Assembly (NCBI GenBank): GCA_003134435.1
Contig: PLBE01000217.1
Location: 1 to 36,069, forward strand
Direction of reading: 5' to 3'
Origin: Acidobacteriaceae bacterium
GTDB taxonomy: Bacteria; Acidobacteriota; Terriglobia; Terriglobales; Acidobacteriaceae
Length of the DNA: 36,069 nucleotides
The position numbers and the translations under genes were made by a program. The notes beneath the pieces are model-generated. The model searched no databases, was not told where the DNA came from, and saw only the letters and a program-made list of their open reading frames with translations. This document shows positions 25,709-35,091 of this stretch, one piece after another (position 1 is the first letter of the stretch; each line of letters opens with the position of its first letter).

Positions 25709-26872
25709 ATGCTTAACGTACATTGCAAATGGTGCCCGGCTACAGGCGAGTGGGCGGTGGCCTTCTTCAACAAGCATGCGGTGAACTTCGGTCTGGCGAC
25801 GGTTGCGCTGGCGGCGCTGTCCATTGCGGCCGTGGCGCAGAACCGTCCGGTTCCGGCTCCGCCACCACCAGCCGCGTCCTCAACCGGACCGACCTCGAAT
25901 AGTGACTCCGCGCAGTCGGCTAACCCCAATTCGGGAGACCAGTCGCTCGACCAATCGGTCGAGACCTTGAAGGTCAGCGTGGAAGTAGTGCAACTATTTT
26001 TCAACGTGAAGGACAAGCACGGGGCGCTGATTCCCAATCTGAACAAGGACAACTTCGAAATTTTCGAGGATGGCAAGCCCCAGACCATCAAGTATTTCAA
26101 GGCGGAATCGGATCTGCCGTTGACGCTCGGCATCCTCATCGATTCCAGCGGCAGCCAGATGCGCGTCCTGGATATGGAAAAGACAGTGGGAGGCTCTTTT
26201 CTGGAGAGCACGCTGCGGCCGAAGGACGAGGCTTTTGTGATCAGCTTTGATGTCGATATTAACCTGCTGCAGGATTTCACCAATTCCGTGAGCCGGCTCA
26301 AACACGCGCTCAACGCGGCCCGGATCAATACTGGAGGAGTGAGTTGCTCGGGCGGACCGATTGGGCCGCAGGGTCCGATTCCGTGCTCTTCCACCGGGCC
26401 GCGGGGCACGGCACTGTATGACGCGGTGTATCTGGCGTCGCACGACGAATTCAGCCACGAGGTTGGGCGTAAGGCGATGATCCTGCTGACGGACGGGGAA
26501 GACGAAGGCAGCAAGCTGAAGATCAAAGACGCCATCGAAGCGGCGCAGAAAGCCGATGCCATTTGTTATGTGTTGCTGATCGCGGACCGGGGTTTCTATG
26601 GATTCGGCGGTTACTCCGGCGATTCCGAAATGAAGAAGTTGACGCAGGAGACCGGAGGGCGGGTGATCGAAGTCGGCAACAAGATTGAAAAACTGCGCCA
26701 GGCTTTCGACCAGATTTCGCAGGAGCTTCGGAGCCAATACAACATTGGCTATGTGCCGACGAACACGGTTCGCGACGGATCATTCCGCAGAGTGGAGATC
26801 AAGCCCAACCAGTCGGACTACAAGATTCAGACTCGCAGCGGATATTACGCCACGGGGCGCCACGAGGACTGA
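25709..26872 (+). CDS. Secreted VWFA-related protein with intact MIDAS
   Basis: 387 residues from ATG 25709; GTG 25757 with AGGCGAG before it is an equally good start and gives a shorter, cleaner signal peptide (AFFNKHAVNFGLATVALAAL). After a Pro/Ser-rich linker come the family's leading segment (VVQLFFNVKDKHGALIPNLN) and a von Willebrand A domain with a proper MIDAS (ILIDSSGSQM, Asp145). A glycine/proline insert GPIGPQGPIPCSSTGPRG occupies about 26350-26406, matching the one in the divergent gene. The C-terminal SQYNIGYVPTN matches the partner's NQYTLGYSP. It is probably an exported adhesion or scaffold protein; the ligand is unknown. Confidence 0.88.
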   Translation: MLNVHCKWCPATGEWAVAFFNKHAVNFGLATVALAALSIAAVAQNRPVPAPPPPAASSTGPTSNSDSAQSANPNSGDQSLDQSVETLKVSVEVVQLFFNVKDKHGALIPNLNKDNFEIFEDGKPQTIKYFKAESDLPLTLGILIDSSGSQMRVLDMEKTVGGSFLESTLRPKDEAFVISFDVDINLLQDFTNSVSRLKHALNAARINTGGVSCSGGPIGPQGPIPCSSTGPRGTALYDAVYLASHDEFSHEVGRKAMILLTDGEDEGSKLKIKDAIEAAQKADAICYVLLIADRGFYGFGGYSGDSEMKKLTQETGGRVIEVGNKIEKLRQAFDQISQELRSQYNIGYVPTNTVRDGSFRRVEIKPNQSDYKIQTRSGYYATGRHED

Positions 26873-26962
26873 GGCGAGGTTTGAATGGGCCACATGGGTT
26901 ATCCTGTCGAAAGAGGTAGAGTTCGAATCAAAGCGTTGGCTAACGGGTTGTGACGCAAGATT

Positions 26963-26993
26963 CTGCAACATCTCTGCAACATTTCTGCAGCAT
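26963..26993. repeat. Three 11-bp spaced CTGCAACAT copies
   Basis: CTGCAACAT occurs at 26963-26971 and 26974-26982, with CTGCAGCAT at 26985-26993, an exact 11-base period. This equals about one helical turn per copy and suits cooperative binding on one face. It lies between the VWFA gene and the first beta-helix gene. Confidence 0.45.
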
Positions 26994-27032
26994 CGGGCCG
27001 TGTATTTCATTTGCGGGAACTGCAACTTCCAA

Positions 27033-27115
27033 TTGCGCTGACCAGTTCTTAACGATATAGTTAAAGACCGGTTGTGACTTCCGCACAGCCTCGCGCCTTG
27101 TAACGCCAGGCGTTA
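27033..27115 (+). promoter_or_regulatory. Promoter and palindromes before beta-helix gene 1
   Basis: TTGCGC (27033-27038) and TATAGT (27056-27061) have a 17-base spacer. TTAAC-GATATA-GTTAA (27049-27064) is a palindrome over the -10. Downstream, TAACGCC-A-GGCGTTA (27101-27115) is a 7-bp perfect inverted repeat in the leader, 25 bases before the start codon. These look like operator positions for a repressor or a leader hairpin. Confidence 0.6.
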
Positions 27116-27140
27116 TCGACCCACCTACGGAGGAACATCA

Positions 27141-28442
27141 ATGCATCCCAGTGGTATCTCCAGGTTTTCTGGACTCTTCCTGATTTTGATGGCGATGGCC
27201 GCATTGGGCGGGCAGGCATTCGCGGGCTATGCGGCAGTGGGCACGTGCACTCCTCCGACTGCGGTAACTCCGGCGCACACTTTCACGACTATCCAAGCGG
27301 CGGTGACGGGTTCGGCTCCAGGAACGACGATCCAGATTTGCCCCGGCACTTATCCGGAACAAGTTAAGATCTCGAAGAAAATGACGCTGCAAGGAGTGAT
27401 CGATCCTACGGCGCCGACGGTGAATTACGCGGCGATTGTGCCGCCGGTGGCAGGCATGTCGGTGAATGCGTATGACGTGGACGATGCGCACGCGATCGCC
27501 GCCCAGGTGTTAGTGGAAAATACATTCTCCGCATTAGTAAGCCTGAACAACCTGACGATCGACGGAACGGGGAACCAGATTGGGGGCTGCGCTCCGGATC
27601 TGGTGGGCATTCTTTTCCAAAATGGCTCGGGGATTGTGAATCACGTGGCGGTGCGCAACCAGTTACTCGGCGACGTGCTGAGTGGTTGCCAGGCGGGGGA
27701 GTCGATCTGGGCGCAGACGGCAACTGGCCAAACCTCGAAAGTGACGATCGAGAATAGTTCGGTGCACAATTACAACAAGAATGGAATCACGGGCAATGAT
27801 ACGGGGACGACGCTGGTGCTGATTGATGATGTGGTCCAGGGATCTGGGCTGAATCCGGTAGGGCTGGCGGCGCAGAACGGGGTCCAGATCGCGTATGGCG
27901 CGACCGGAAAGATGACCAGCAATACGGTGATCGACAATCTTTATGGGGATCCGACGAGCTATGTTTCGGCTGACGTACTGCTCTTCGATACGGCGGAGAA
28001 TAGCGGAGTGGCGATCGTGAGCAACACCTTCGGCAACAGCCAGATTCCGCTCTACGTGGGTACGGACACGCCGGGAACCTATGGCGACGGAGTGACGATC
28101 ACGGGCAATCACATCTTTGGGTCGGATGTTTTTGACGCCATCGATGTTTGCAGCAACGGCAATTCGGTGACGGGCAATGTAGTTTCTAATAGCGCGGAGT
28201 CGGCGATCCACCTGGATGGATCGTGCGGAGGGACGGGCAACAGCAACACGGCGACCGGAAACACGATTCTGGAAAGCGCATGCGCCGGGATTCTGGCCGA
28301 TCCGGGAACCAGCGGCAACACGACCACGGGTGACACTTACTACACGATGCCTTTCACGATCACCAGCACGACTGCATCTTGCACGATTCCTTTAGGACCG
28401 GCGCGGGTGAAGGCGGGGAACAAGTTCAGCCCGAAGCGATAA
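27141..28442 (+). CDS. Secreted right-handed beta-helix protein 1
   Basis: 433 residues with a GGAGG ribosome site. A signal peptide (GLFLILMAMAALGGQAFA) is followed by the parallel beta-helix pattern of short Thr/Asn/Gly-rich repeats (IQAAVTGSAPGTTIQICPG, GVTITGNHIFGSDVFDAIDV). It resembles pectate-lyase-like/NosD-type folds that bind or cut polysaccharides. No lyase catalytic residues are obvious. Eight cysteines outside the signal match those of the next gene product. The protein is probably extracellular or periplasmic. Its duplicated downstream partner and their matching promoters and terminators indicate tandem duplication. Whether it is an enzyme or a binding protein is unknown. Confidence 0.87.
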   Translation: MHPSGISRFSGLFLILMAMAALGGQAFAGYAAVGTCTPPTAVTPAHTFTTIQAAVTGSAPGTTIQICPGTYPEQVKISKKMTLQGVIDPTAPTVNYAAIVPPVAGMSVNAYDVDDAHAIAAQVLVENTFSALVSLNNLTIDGTGNQIGGCAPDLVGILFQNGSGIVNHVAVRNQLLGDVLSGCQAGESIWAQTATGQTSKVTIENSSVHNYNKNGITGNDTGTTLVLIDDVVQGSGLNPVGLAAQNGVQIAYGATGKMTSNTVIDNLYGDPTSYVSADVLLFDTAENSGVAIVSNTFGNSQIPLYVGTDTPGTYGDGVTITGNHIFGSDVFDAIDVCSNGNSVTGNVVSNSAESAIHLDGSCGGTGNSNTATGNTILESACAGILADPGTSGNTTTGDTYYTMPFTITSTTASCTIPLGPARVKAGNKFSPKR

Positions 28443-28473
28443 AGCGCGACGAGTCGGGTGCGAGAGTTAAGAA

Positions 28474-28505
28474 CGCCGGAAATCGGACTTTAGATTTCCG
28501 GCGTT
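28474..28505 (+). terminator. Hairpin terminator after beta-helix gene 1
   Basis: ACGCCGGAAATC (28474-28485) pairs perfectly with GATTTCCGGCGT (28494-28505) around an 8-base loop; a weak T-rich tail follows. The stem core CGCCGG-AATC recurs in the terminator of the paralogue. Confidence 0.75.
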
Positions 28506-28643
28506 GTTGCGTTTATACGGATTACTTCCTTGGGGCTAGTGCATACCCGGCGGGCACTTAGTAACTCGAAGCAGGATGGGGAGAAGGTGCTGCGAGACTT
28601 CGGAAGAATTGGGTTCGTGTAACTGAGCTGTGCAAAACAAGAG
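28506..28643. other. Spacer between the two beta-helix genes
   Basis: The gap after the hairpin holds no gene or recognisable repeat. With the hairpin and the following promoter, the whole intergenic distance is 304 bases. Confidence 0.5.
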
Positions 28644-28672
28644 TTGCATTGAAGGCTGCATCGGATTATAGT
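28644..28672 (+). promoter_or_regulatory. Sigma-70-like promoter of beta-helix gene 2
   Basis: TTGCAT (28644-28649) and TATAGT (28667-28672) have an exact 17-base spacer, as in the promoter of gene 1 (TTGCGC-17-TATAGT). The -10 lies 74 bases before the start codon. Confidence 0.65.
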
Positions 28673-28746
28673 TGGCGCGGTTTACTTCCCCATGGGCCCT
28701 AGTTCGAGAAGTTCAACAATCACCCATACCTTCCGGAGGAAGATCA

Positions 28747-30027
28747 ATGAAGTTGACTCGTGGTTTCGCATTTTCCTGTCTCGCTCTCGTCGTGCTTGCC
28801 GCGTTTAGCGGGCAAGCGTTTGCAGCCCATTATGCTCAAGTCGGTTCATGCACACCTCCTAACCCTCCTTTGCACACGTACGTTACGATCCAGGCTGCGG
28901 TAACGGCTTCCCCTGCGGGAACCGTCATCGAGATTTGTCCGGGCACTTATCCGGAGCAGGTCACGATCGGCAAGAACTTGACTCTCGAAGGCGTGGGCAA
29001 CCTGAGTTCGGACGCGGTCGTGATTCTGCCTCCTGCCGGAGGAGTAGTTCAGAACGCGACGGATGTGTCGAATAGCGATCCCATTGCGGCGCAGATATTA
29101 GTTCAGTTCGCCACGGTTTCGATCAGCAATCTCACGGTAGACGGAACCGGGAACGGGCTGTTAAACACATGTACGCCCGATTTTGACGGCATCCTGTTTC
29201 AGAATGCTTCGGGCACGGTGAATCACGTTGCGGTGCGCAACCAACTGTTGGGCGACGTTCAAGGTGGTTGTCTTACGGGCGACCCGATCTACGTCGAGAC
29301 TGGAAACGGGTACACCTCGACGGTGACGGTGGAGAACAGTTCTGTTCACAACTACAACCGGAACGGGATCACGGGACGGTATGCGGGGACGACGCTGAAC
29401 GTCAATGGCACTTACGTTCAGGGAGCGGGACCGCTTGGGCTGGGATATGCGGCTCAGAACGGAATTGAAGTGGGTTTTGGAGCGAAGGGGAAAATCACCA
29501 CGAACACGGTGATCGACAATTCTTATGTAGGTCCGACGTATGGAGCATCCAGTATTTTGCTATACGGTGCGGAGGAGAACTCGTCGATCACAGTGACGGG
29601 AAATATACTCGGCAACAGTCAGATTCCGATCGGGCTGTACTCCAACGGCCAAGCCGGACAACTTAACAACGGGGTCACGGTTACGGGTAATAAAATCTTT
29701 GGGACGCCGACGTTCGACGCCATCGATGTTTGCAGCAACGGCAACGTAGTCACGGGAAACACGATTTTCAATAGTGCTGAATCGGGCGTGCATCTGGACG
29801 CGTCCTGCGGCGGCACCGGGCAGAACAATAACGCCCTGAGTAATACCATTTTGGAAAGCGCTTGTGCCGGCGTTCTTGACGATTGGAGCGCCACGGGCGG
29901 CAATAGTTACTCCAGTGAAACTTACTACACGGTGCCATTCCCAGTTGCTTATTCGGCTGGCGGATGCACCATTCCAGGAGAACTGGCACGCGCTAAGACG
30001 GTACACAGGGTAAGGCCGTCAGAATAG
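28747..30027 (+). CDS. Secreted right-handed beta-helix protein 2
   Basis: 426 residues from ATG 28747, set by the GGAGG site and a clean signal peptide (KLTRGFAFSCLALVVLAAFS); the frame is open earlier from 28672. It is a close paralogue of the preceding protein: same repeats (IQAAVTASPAGTVIEICPGT, VNHVAVRNQLLGDVQGGC, FDAIDVCSNGNVVTGN, LESACAGVL) and the same eight mature cysteines. It probably has the same fold and binding role, with divergence concentrated in loops. The gene is transcribed separately, with its own promoter and strong terminator. The catalytic role is unknown. Confidence 0.88.
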   Translation: MKLTRGFAFSCLALVVLAAFSGQAFAAHYAQVGSCTPPNPPLHTYVTIQAAVTASPAGTVIEICPGTYPEQVTIGKNLTLEGVGNLSSDAVVILPPAGGVVQNATDVSNSDPIAAQILVQFATVSISNLTVDGTGNGLLNTCTPDFDGILFQNASGTVNHVAVRNQLLGDVQGGCLTGDPIYVETGNGYTSTVTVENSSVHNYNRNGITGRYAGTTLNVNGTYVQGAGPLGLGYAAQNGIEVGFGAKGKITTNTVIDNSYVGPTYGASSILLYGAEENSSITVTGNILGNSQIPIGLYSNGQAGQLNNGVTVTGNKIFGTPTFDAIDVCSNGNVVTGNTIFNSAESGVHLDASCGGTGQNNNALSNTILESACAGVLDDWSATGGNSYSSETYYTVPFPVAYSAGGCTIPGELARAKTVHRVRPSE

Positions 30028-30063
30028 GTGCGACCAAGAGAAGTCAGGAAAGAAGCAAAGAAG

Positions 30064-30099
30064 CGCCGGGAATCTGATTTCAGATTCCCGGCGTTTTTT
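30064..30099 (+). terminator. Strong intrinsic terminator after beta-helix gene 2
   Basis: CGCCGGGAATCTGA (30064-30077) pairs perfectly with TCAGATTCCCGGCG (30080-30093), directly followed by six T (30094-30099). It is a textbook rho-independent terminator. Confidence 0.92.
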
Positions 30100-30509
30100 G
30101 TGGGTGGGCAGCAAATTCTTCAAGCTGGCGAACACCAGGTGGGCGGGCGATGTAAGAGCAGCGTCCGGGTTGGCCAGGATAGTGCTGGGGCCGCGCGGCT
30201 AAAGGCTTGGTTTTCAAGGATTTTCGCGGCGCGACTGAAGGCCGCGCCTCCTCCAAACCTGGGCTCGTGTTTTGACAACGCCTTTTGCACTGTTTTTCGC
30301 GCTGCCGAACCGGGCAAAGCCCCGTCAGAACGCGATCTTCGAGGCTGGTGAAGGCCCTTGACAGGGGCCTGTTTCCAATCCAAACTGTCTCTACGCTGGA
30401 CGCCCCACCGCGTCCGTTGACCCGGTGCCCCCCATTGTTGGTTGCGTAGCCCAGAGGTTCTTTGATTGCAGGTTCTGTGACCCAGAGTTTCTCTGACTCA
30501 GGAGGTTCT
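30100..30509. other. Hairpin-rich spacer before the astacin-like gene
   Basis: No gene is seen. GGCCGCGCGGCTAAAGG (30189-30205) and GCGGCGCGACTGAAGG (30226-30241) are similar direct copies. AGGCCC (30352-30357) pairs with GGGCCT (30365-30370). Just before the next gene, GGTTCTGTGACC occurs twice (30471-30482 and 30504-30515), the second copy spanning the start codon. The first elements look like a decayed interspersed repeat; the last pair may influence translation of the protease gene. Confidence 0.45.
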
Positions 30510-33500
30510 GTGACCGGTATCCGCCGCATTTCCCTGCCTACGTTTGTTGTTTTTTTTCTGTTTATCGCAGCCAGCCTCCGGGGGCAGACGCCGCAGCCGG
30601 AACTACGAACCGGGATTTGGCGTGGTTTGAAGGTCACCTACAACTGGGTTCCCGGGAAGCATGGCAAGGGCAAAGCCGTGTATCAGGGCGATATTCTGCT
30701 GGATCATGTCGAAGAATCGCCGAACGCCCCGGGGAATTACAGCCTGGGAGTGGCTTACTCGAGCTATCTGTGGCCGAAGGTGGGGAGCGTCTATCAGATT
30801 CCGTATGTCATCGACCCGACTTCCGGGGATACGACGAATCTGGGGTCTGCCATTACCGCCTTTAACAACACGTTTGCCGGAGTGATCGAACTGGTGCAGC
30901 ATGGCAGCGAGACCGATTACGTGAACTTCTATTTCGATCCCAACAATTACAGCGGAGTCTGCGAGGCTTATGAAGGGCGGGTGGGCGGCGAACAAACAGT
31001 GGGCGGCTCGGCGAGTTGCACGGTGGCGACGATTCTGCATGAACTGGGGCACACGTTGGGGGTCTGGCACGAGCAGTCGCGTCCCGACCGCAATATTTAT
31101 GTCAACGTCAACTACAACGCGGTCATCAAAGCTTCGCGCTCGAACTTCGACCAATTTCTGGACAACGACCAGGAGTTGACACCCTACGATTACGCGTCGG
31201 TGATGGAATATCCGGCGTTCTCGTTCTCGCGCAATGGGGAGCCTTGCATCGAATCGATCCCGGCGGGGATTCCGCTGTCGAATCCAAACGGCTACAGTGC
31301 GGGGGACATTGACGGTATCCTGCGGCTTTATGGGGCGGTGCCGACGCAGGTCACGGTGACCAGCAATCCTCCAGGGCTGCAAGTAATCGTCGATGGCTCG
31401 ACCGTTACGACGCCGCAAACCTTCGCCTGGCAACTGAACTCGAACCACAGTCTGAGTGTTCCATCGGGGCCGCAGACGCTCGGCGGCGTCAATTACATTT
31501 ACGGACGCTGGAACGATTCGAGCGTGGAAACGCACACCATCACGGTTACGCCCGGTAACAATACAGTGGCGCAGCCCCACACGGCTCCGGCGATCACGGT
31601 GTATTCGGCGAACTTCATTCAGCTGGTTCCATACGTGAATCAGATTATGCCGGCGGGCACGGGGACGGTCACGCCGACACCGGCTCCGCTGTCGTATCCA
31701 CCGCTTTCGGGGCAGTACTACATCATCCGGCAGCCGGTGACATTGACGGCCGTGCCGAGCGCAGGGCAGAATTTTTACAACTACATTAATTCACCGTACT
31801 ACCTGCCGGGCGGGATCGGGGCGAATCCAAAGTCTTTTTATGTGATGGACGATGGCAGCACGATTAATCTGACGACCTACTTCACCAGCTCTCCGGTTTA
31901 TACGGTGACGACGAATCCGGTGGAATCGAACGTGGGTGTCAGTGTGGATTACTGCAATGCGCCGCCGAACTACTGTTTCTGGTACGCCCCGGTGAATTTC
32001 GCGCTGCCTTACGATTCTTCATGGACTCCGTCGAGCACTCACAGTTTGAGCATTAACTCACCGCAGTATCCGTGGAGTTCGAACACGTATTTTGATTTTT
32101 CGAGCTGGAGCGACAGCGGAGCGCAGAGCCACACCGTGACTTTGCCATCGAGCGGCGGGGCCACGTACACGGCAAATATCACGGGCAACTACTACGTTGC
32201 CGATTACGCGCTGGAAGGTTCGTGTTCCGGGACAATCAACGTAATGCCGGGATCAACCGAGAATGGTTATTATCCGGCAGGCAGTCTGCTGAGTTTCTCG
32301 GAGACGCCGGCCGCGGGCCTGGTGTTAACGGGCTGGGTTTATGACCTCTCAGGAACGACCAACCCGCAGAACCTGACTGTGAATGACGAAGTGCTGGTGG
32401 CCGCGGACTACAACGTCAACTCGACGCCGCTGACCATCACCAGCCTGAGTCCGCCGAGCGCTACGGCCGGCGGCGCCGGATTCACACTCACGATCAACGG
32501 CACGGGATTTACGAACAACACCTACGTATACATCAACGGCCTGTACCGGGCGGTGGGCACATTTGTGAGTGCGACGCAGATCACGATACCGTTGACGGCG
32601 GGTGACATCGCCACGGCCGGCGCGTTCCAGGTTGCGGTCGGCAATTTCAACACTTCGGGTTGCGGCCCCTACGTGCCGTCCACGTTTTATGTATTGATTG
32701 GTACCGGAGGTGGAACTCCGACGGCCAGTGTGAGTCCGACGAGTCTGAGCTTTGGCAATGTGGCCGCTGGGACGAGCAGCTCTTCAAAGGCGGTGAAGCT
32801 CACGAACTCCGGGAGCGGAGCGCTGGCGATCAGTTCGATTACGGCGAGCGGCGATTTTGCGCAGACCAACAACTGTTCGAGTTCTCTCGCGGCGAACAGC
32901 AGTTGCACCGTGAATGTGACGTTCAATCCGAGCGCGCTTGGAGCGATTACGGGTGGACTTACTTTTGCCGACAATGCCAGCAGCAGCCCGCAACTGGTAA
33001 AGCTGACGGGGACGGGGTTGATTCCGCTGTTATTGAGTCCCACGAGCCTGACTTTTCCAAGCACCGCGGTGGGGCAAACTTCGTCCCTGACGGTGACGGT
33101 GAAGAACCAGCAGGCGTCGGCAATCAGCCTGAGCCCGGCCGCGAGCGGCGATTATTCGGTTACGGGCGGAACTTGCGGGGCGTCACTGGGCGGGGCTGGG
33201 AGTTGCACGGTTACGGTGAGCTTTGCGCCGCAGTACAAGGGCTCAATCAAGGGGGCACTTGCGCTCACGACCAATGGGGCGTTCAGTCCGCAGGTGGTTG
33301 CACTGGCGGGAACGGCCACGGGCGGCCCGACAGTGCCCCTGAGCTTCAGCCCGGCTTCGTTGACCTTCGCGGCGACGGGGATTGGCGCGACGAGCGCACC
33401 CGCGACGATCACGGTCACAAACAAGGGCTCGGGGTCGATCACTATCAATACGATCAGCGGGAGCGCTAACTTCACGGCTGCGGGCAGCGGACCGTCACCA

Positions 33501-33965
33501 TGCGGAGGAGTGCTGGCGAAGTCCGCCAAGTGCACGCTGTCGGTGACTTTCAGCCCCTCGGATACGGGATCGATCAAGGGAGCAGTCTCGGTGGTGACGT
33601 CGGGGGCTGGAAGTCCGCAAGTGGTTGGAGTATCGGGGACGGGCGAGATACCGGTGGCATTGTCGCCGAGCAGTCTGACTTTTGCGGCTCAGACAGTGGG
33701 TACGACGAGTGCGCCGCAGACGGTGACTTTAACCAACGATTCAGGGGCGACGCTGACGATTTCGAACATTGTCGCGAGTGGAGACTTCAGCGCCGCGCCC
33801 TCGGGGACAACGCCTTGCGGCGCGACGGTCGCAGCGGCCGCGAGTTGCACCTTCGCCGTGACCTTTACGCCCAACGTGAAGGGCACGATCAGCGGAGCAG
33901 CGACGGTCGGGGAGAGCGCGCCGTTGGGGCCGGCCGTCATCAAACTGACAGGAACCGGGCAGTAG
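30510..33965 (+). CDS. Secreted astacin-type metalloprotease with tandem C-terminal beta domains
   Basis: 1151 residues from GTG 30510, preceded by GGAGG at four bases (an in-frame TTG at 30462 is less likely). The signal segment is [17 protein letters not shown]. The astacin (M12A) zinc site is [19 protein letters not shown] (His177, His181, His187, with catalytic Glu178), and the Met-turn is SVMEYP (Met232, Tyr234). Behind it come a PEGA-like domain (about 285-370), further beta regions, an IPT/TIG-like domain ([20 protein letters not shown]) and four choice-of-anchor-D repeats of about 100 residues starting [39 protein letters not shown] and [13 protein letters not shown]. It is probably an extracellular protease held to the surface or matrix by these beta domains. 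Large frames overlapping it are shadows. Confidence 0.93.
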   Translation: MTGIRRISLPTFVVFFLFIAASLRGQTPQPELRTGIWRGLKVTYNWVPGKHGKGKAVYQGDILLDHVEESPNAPGNYSLGVAYSSYLWPKVGSVYQIPYVIDPTSGDTTNLGSAITAFNNTFAGVIELVQHGSETDYVNFYFDPNNYSGVCEAYEGRVGGEQTVGGSASCTVATILHELGHTLGVWHEQSRPDRNIYVNVNYNAVIKASRSNFDQFLDNDQELTPYDYASVMEYPAFSFSRNGEPCIESIPAGIPLSNPNGYSAGDIDGILRLYGAVPTQVTVTSNPPGLQVIVDGSTVTTPQTFAWQLNSNHSLSVPSGPQTLGGVNYIYGRWNDSSVETHTITVTPGNNTVAQPHTAPAITVYSANFIQLVPYVNQIMPAGTGTVTPTPAPLSYPPLSGQYYIIRQPVTLTAVPSAGQNFYNYINSPYYLPGGIGANPKSFYVMDDGSTINLTTYFTSSPVYTVTTNPVESNVGVSVDYCNAPPNYCFWYAPVNFALPYDSSWTPSSTHSLSINSPQYPWSSNTYFDFSSWSDSGAQSHTVTLPSSGGATYTANITGNYYVADYALEGSCSGTINVMPGSTENGYYPAGSLLSFSETPAAGLVLTGWVYDLSGTTNPQNLTVNDEVLVAADYNVNSTPLTITSLSPPSATAGGAGFTLTINGTGFTNNTYVYINGLYRAVGTFVSATQITIPLTAGDIATAGAFQVAVGNFNTSGCGPYVPSTFYVLIGTGGGTPTASVSPTSLSFGNVAAGTSSSSKAVKLTNSGSGALAISSITASGDFAQTNNCSSSLAANSSCTVNVTFNPSALGAITGGLTFADNASSSPQLVKLTGTGLIPLLLSPTSLTFPSTAVGQTSSLTVTVKNQQASAISLSPAASGDYSVTGGTCGASLGGAGSCTVTVSFAPQYKGSIKGALALTTNGAFSPQVVALAGTATGGPTVPLSFSPASLTFAATGIGATSAPATITVTNKGSGSITINTISGSANFTAAGSGPSPCGGVLAKSAKCTLSVTFSPSDTGSIKGAVSVVTSGAGSPQVVGVSGTGEIPVALSPSSLTFAAQTVGTTSAPQTVTLTNDSGATLTISNIVASGDFSAAPSGTTPCGATVAAAASCTFAVTFTPNVKGTISGAATVGESAPLGPAVIKLTGTGQ

Positions 33966-34110
33966 CTGGCGGAGCGACGGGCGTCGAGTCTGAGCGGTGG
34001 GGGACGCTTGCGCTATCTGTGTGACTGGGACTAGTCTCGGGGAATGCGTCCGCATGCAGCCGACGCTTGAGTTGGGTCCTGCTGGAAATGGATCAAATTA
34101 AGGAGAGAAC

Positions 34111-34374
34111 ATGACTCGGATAGTGAGAATTCTTTGCGTCGCACTGCTGACAATCACAGGTTTGGGAATCGCTTCAGCCCCGGCGCGCGCGGACGACAAA
34201 TGCGATAGGCGCATTCACCAGGCGGAAGACAAGTTGCGGGACGCAGTGCAACGTCACGGCGAGGACAGTAAACAGGCGCGTAAGCGCCGTCATGAACTGG
34301 AAGAGGCGAAGCGGCAGTGCGGCGACCACCACGACATGGATCACCATGATATGGATCACCACGACCAGCACTAG
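34111..34374 (+). CDS. Small secreted protein with His/Asp-rich tail
   Basis: 87 residues with an AAGGAGAG ribosome site. The signal peptide (VRILCVALLTITGLGIASAPARA) is followed by a charged helical segment with two cysteines (DKCDRRIHQAEDKLRDAVQR and KRQCGDHH) and a tail DHHDMDHHDMDHHDQH. The tail is a 5-residue repeat DMDHH, made by a 15-base direct repeat at about 34330-34362. Its His/Asp density suggests metal binding (Zn, Ni or Cu) in the periplasm. The family is not recognised. It is convergent with the CAP gene, with a hairpin between them. Confidence 0.8.
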   Translation: MTRIVRILCVALLTITGLGIASAPARADDKCDRRIHQAEDKLRDAVQRHGEDSKQARKRRHELEEAKRQCGDHHDMDHHDMDHHDQH

Positions 34375-34393
34375 ATCGGGACTTCCAACTTGA

Positions 34394-34428
34394 GAATGGC
34401 CTACGCGAGCGGCTGTGCGGGGCCATTC
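34394..34428. terminator. Hairpin between convergent genes
   Basis: GAATGGCC (34394-34401) and GGCCATTC (34421-34428) form an 8-bp perfect stem with a 19-base loop. It is placed to end transcripts from both sides, although no T-run follows. Confidence 0.5.
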
Positions 34429-34495
34429 CTGATATGCAGGCGCGCTCGGTTACGCGAATCGGCGGCTTTTAGCAAGGCGGAGCGCTTGCCCGGGA

Positions 34496-34957
34496 TCATC
34501 TTGCCTGGGAAAGATCTTCCACGGCGAACAACTGTCCGCCCAGTTCTACGACGCCTATTCCAATTGAATCCATGTCGCGGTCGAGAATGTTGGCGCGATG
34601 AGGAGGGGACTTCATGAACTGGTTGTGGATAAACTCGGGCGATGGGCCCTGAGCCACGTTTTCCGAGAGCCAGCCAAAACGGGCGCCAGTCTGCTTGACG
34701 CGCGCCGACAGGGTGGGTTCGCCGGGAAAGCCATGCTGCGCGGAACGGTGTTCGGCCATGACCTCGGCGTGGCGGCGGGCGGCGGCGGCCAGAGATTCAT
34801 CCCATCGCAGGGGAGGCAAACCCTGTGCCCGCCGCGACTGGTTCACGGACGCGAAGAGTTCTCTTTCTACTCGAACGCCCTGGTTCTGGGCATGTGCCGA
34901 CCAGCAAAGCATGATTCCCACCAGCGCGGCCAGCCGGACCCTGACTTGTATTGTCAT
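34496..34957 (-). CDS. Secreted CAP-domain (SCP/PR-1) protein
   Basis: 153 residues from ATG 34957, selected for the AGGTGA site just upstream and the signal peptide (RVRLAALVGIMLCWSAHAQ); the frame extends to 34993. The mature part is a bacterial CAP domain with LPPLRWDESLAAAARRHAEV, GFPGEPTLSARV, SENVAQGP and HRANILDRDMDSIGIGVV. These contain the usual His/Glu cavity residues. Bacterial CAP proteins are exported and of varied or unknown function (adhesion, lipid or peptide binding). The gene is convergent with the His-rich gene and monocistronic. Confidence 0.9.
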   Translation of the reverse strand: MTIQVRVRLAALVGIMLCWSAHAQNQGVRVERELFASVNQSRRAQGLPPLRWDESLAAAARRHAEVMAEHRSAQHGFPGEPTLSARVKQTGARFGWLSENVAQGPSPEFIHNQFMKSPPHRANILDRDMDSIGIGVVELGGQLFAVEDLSQAR

Positions 34958-35091
34958 CGCTTCACCTGTGAATCGAGCGTAGGAATAGATCAATAGAACT
35001 CGGCTTGCGGCATCCCATCAAGTTACTAACGTCTTACTAACGTGGCAGAGTTCTTGACTGCTATGTTACTTGCTTGGATGGTCGACTCGTC

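Noticed and set aside
32660-33469. Long open frame (269 codons) overlapping the astacin-like gene
   Set aside because: It is a frame shadow in GC-rich repeat sequence; the other frame carries recognisable choice-of-anchor-D domains and the shadow has no ribosome site or recognisable family.
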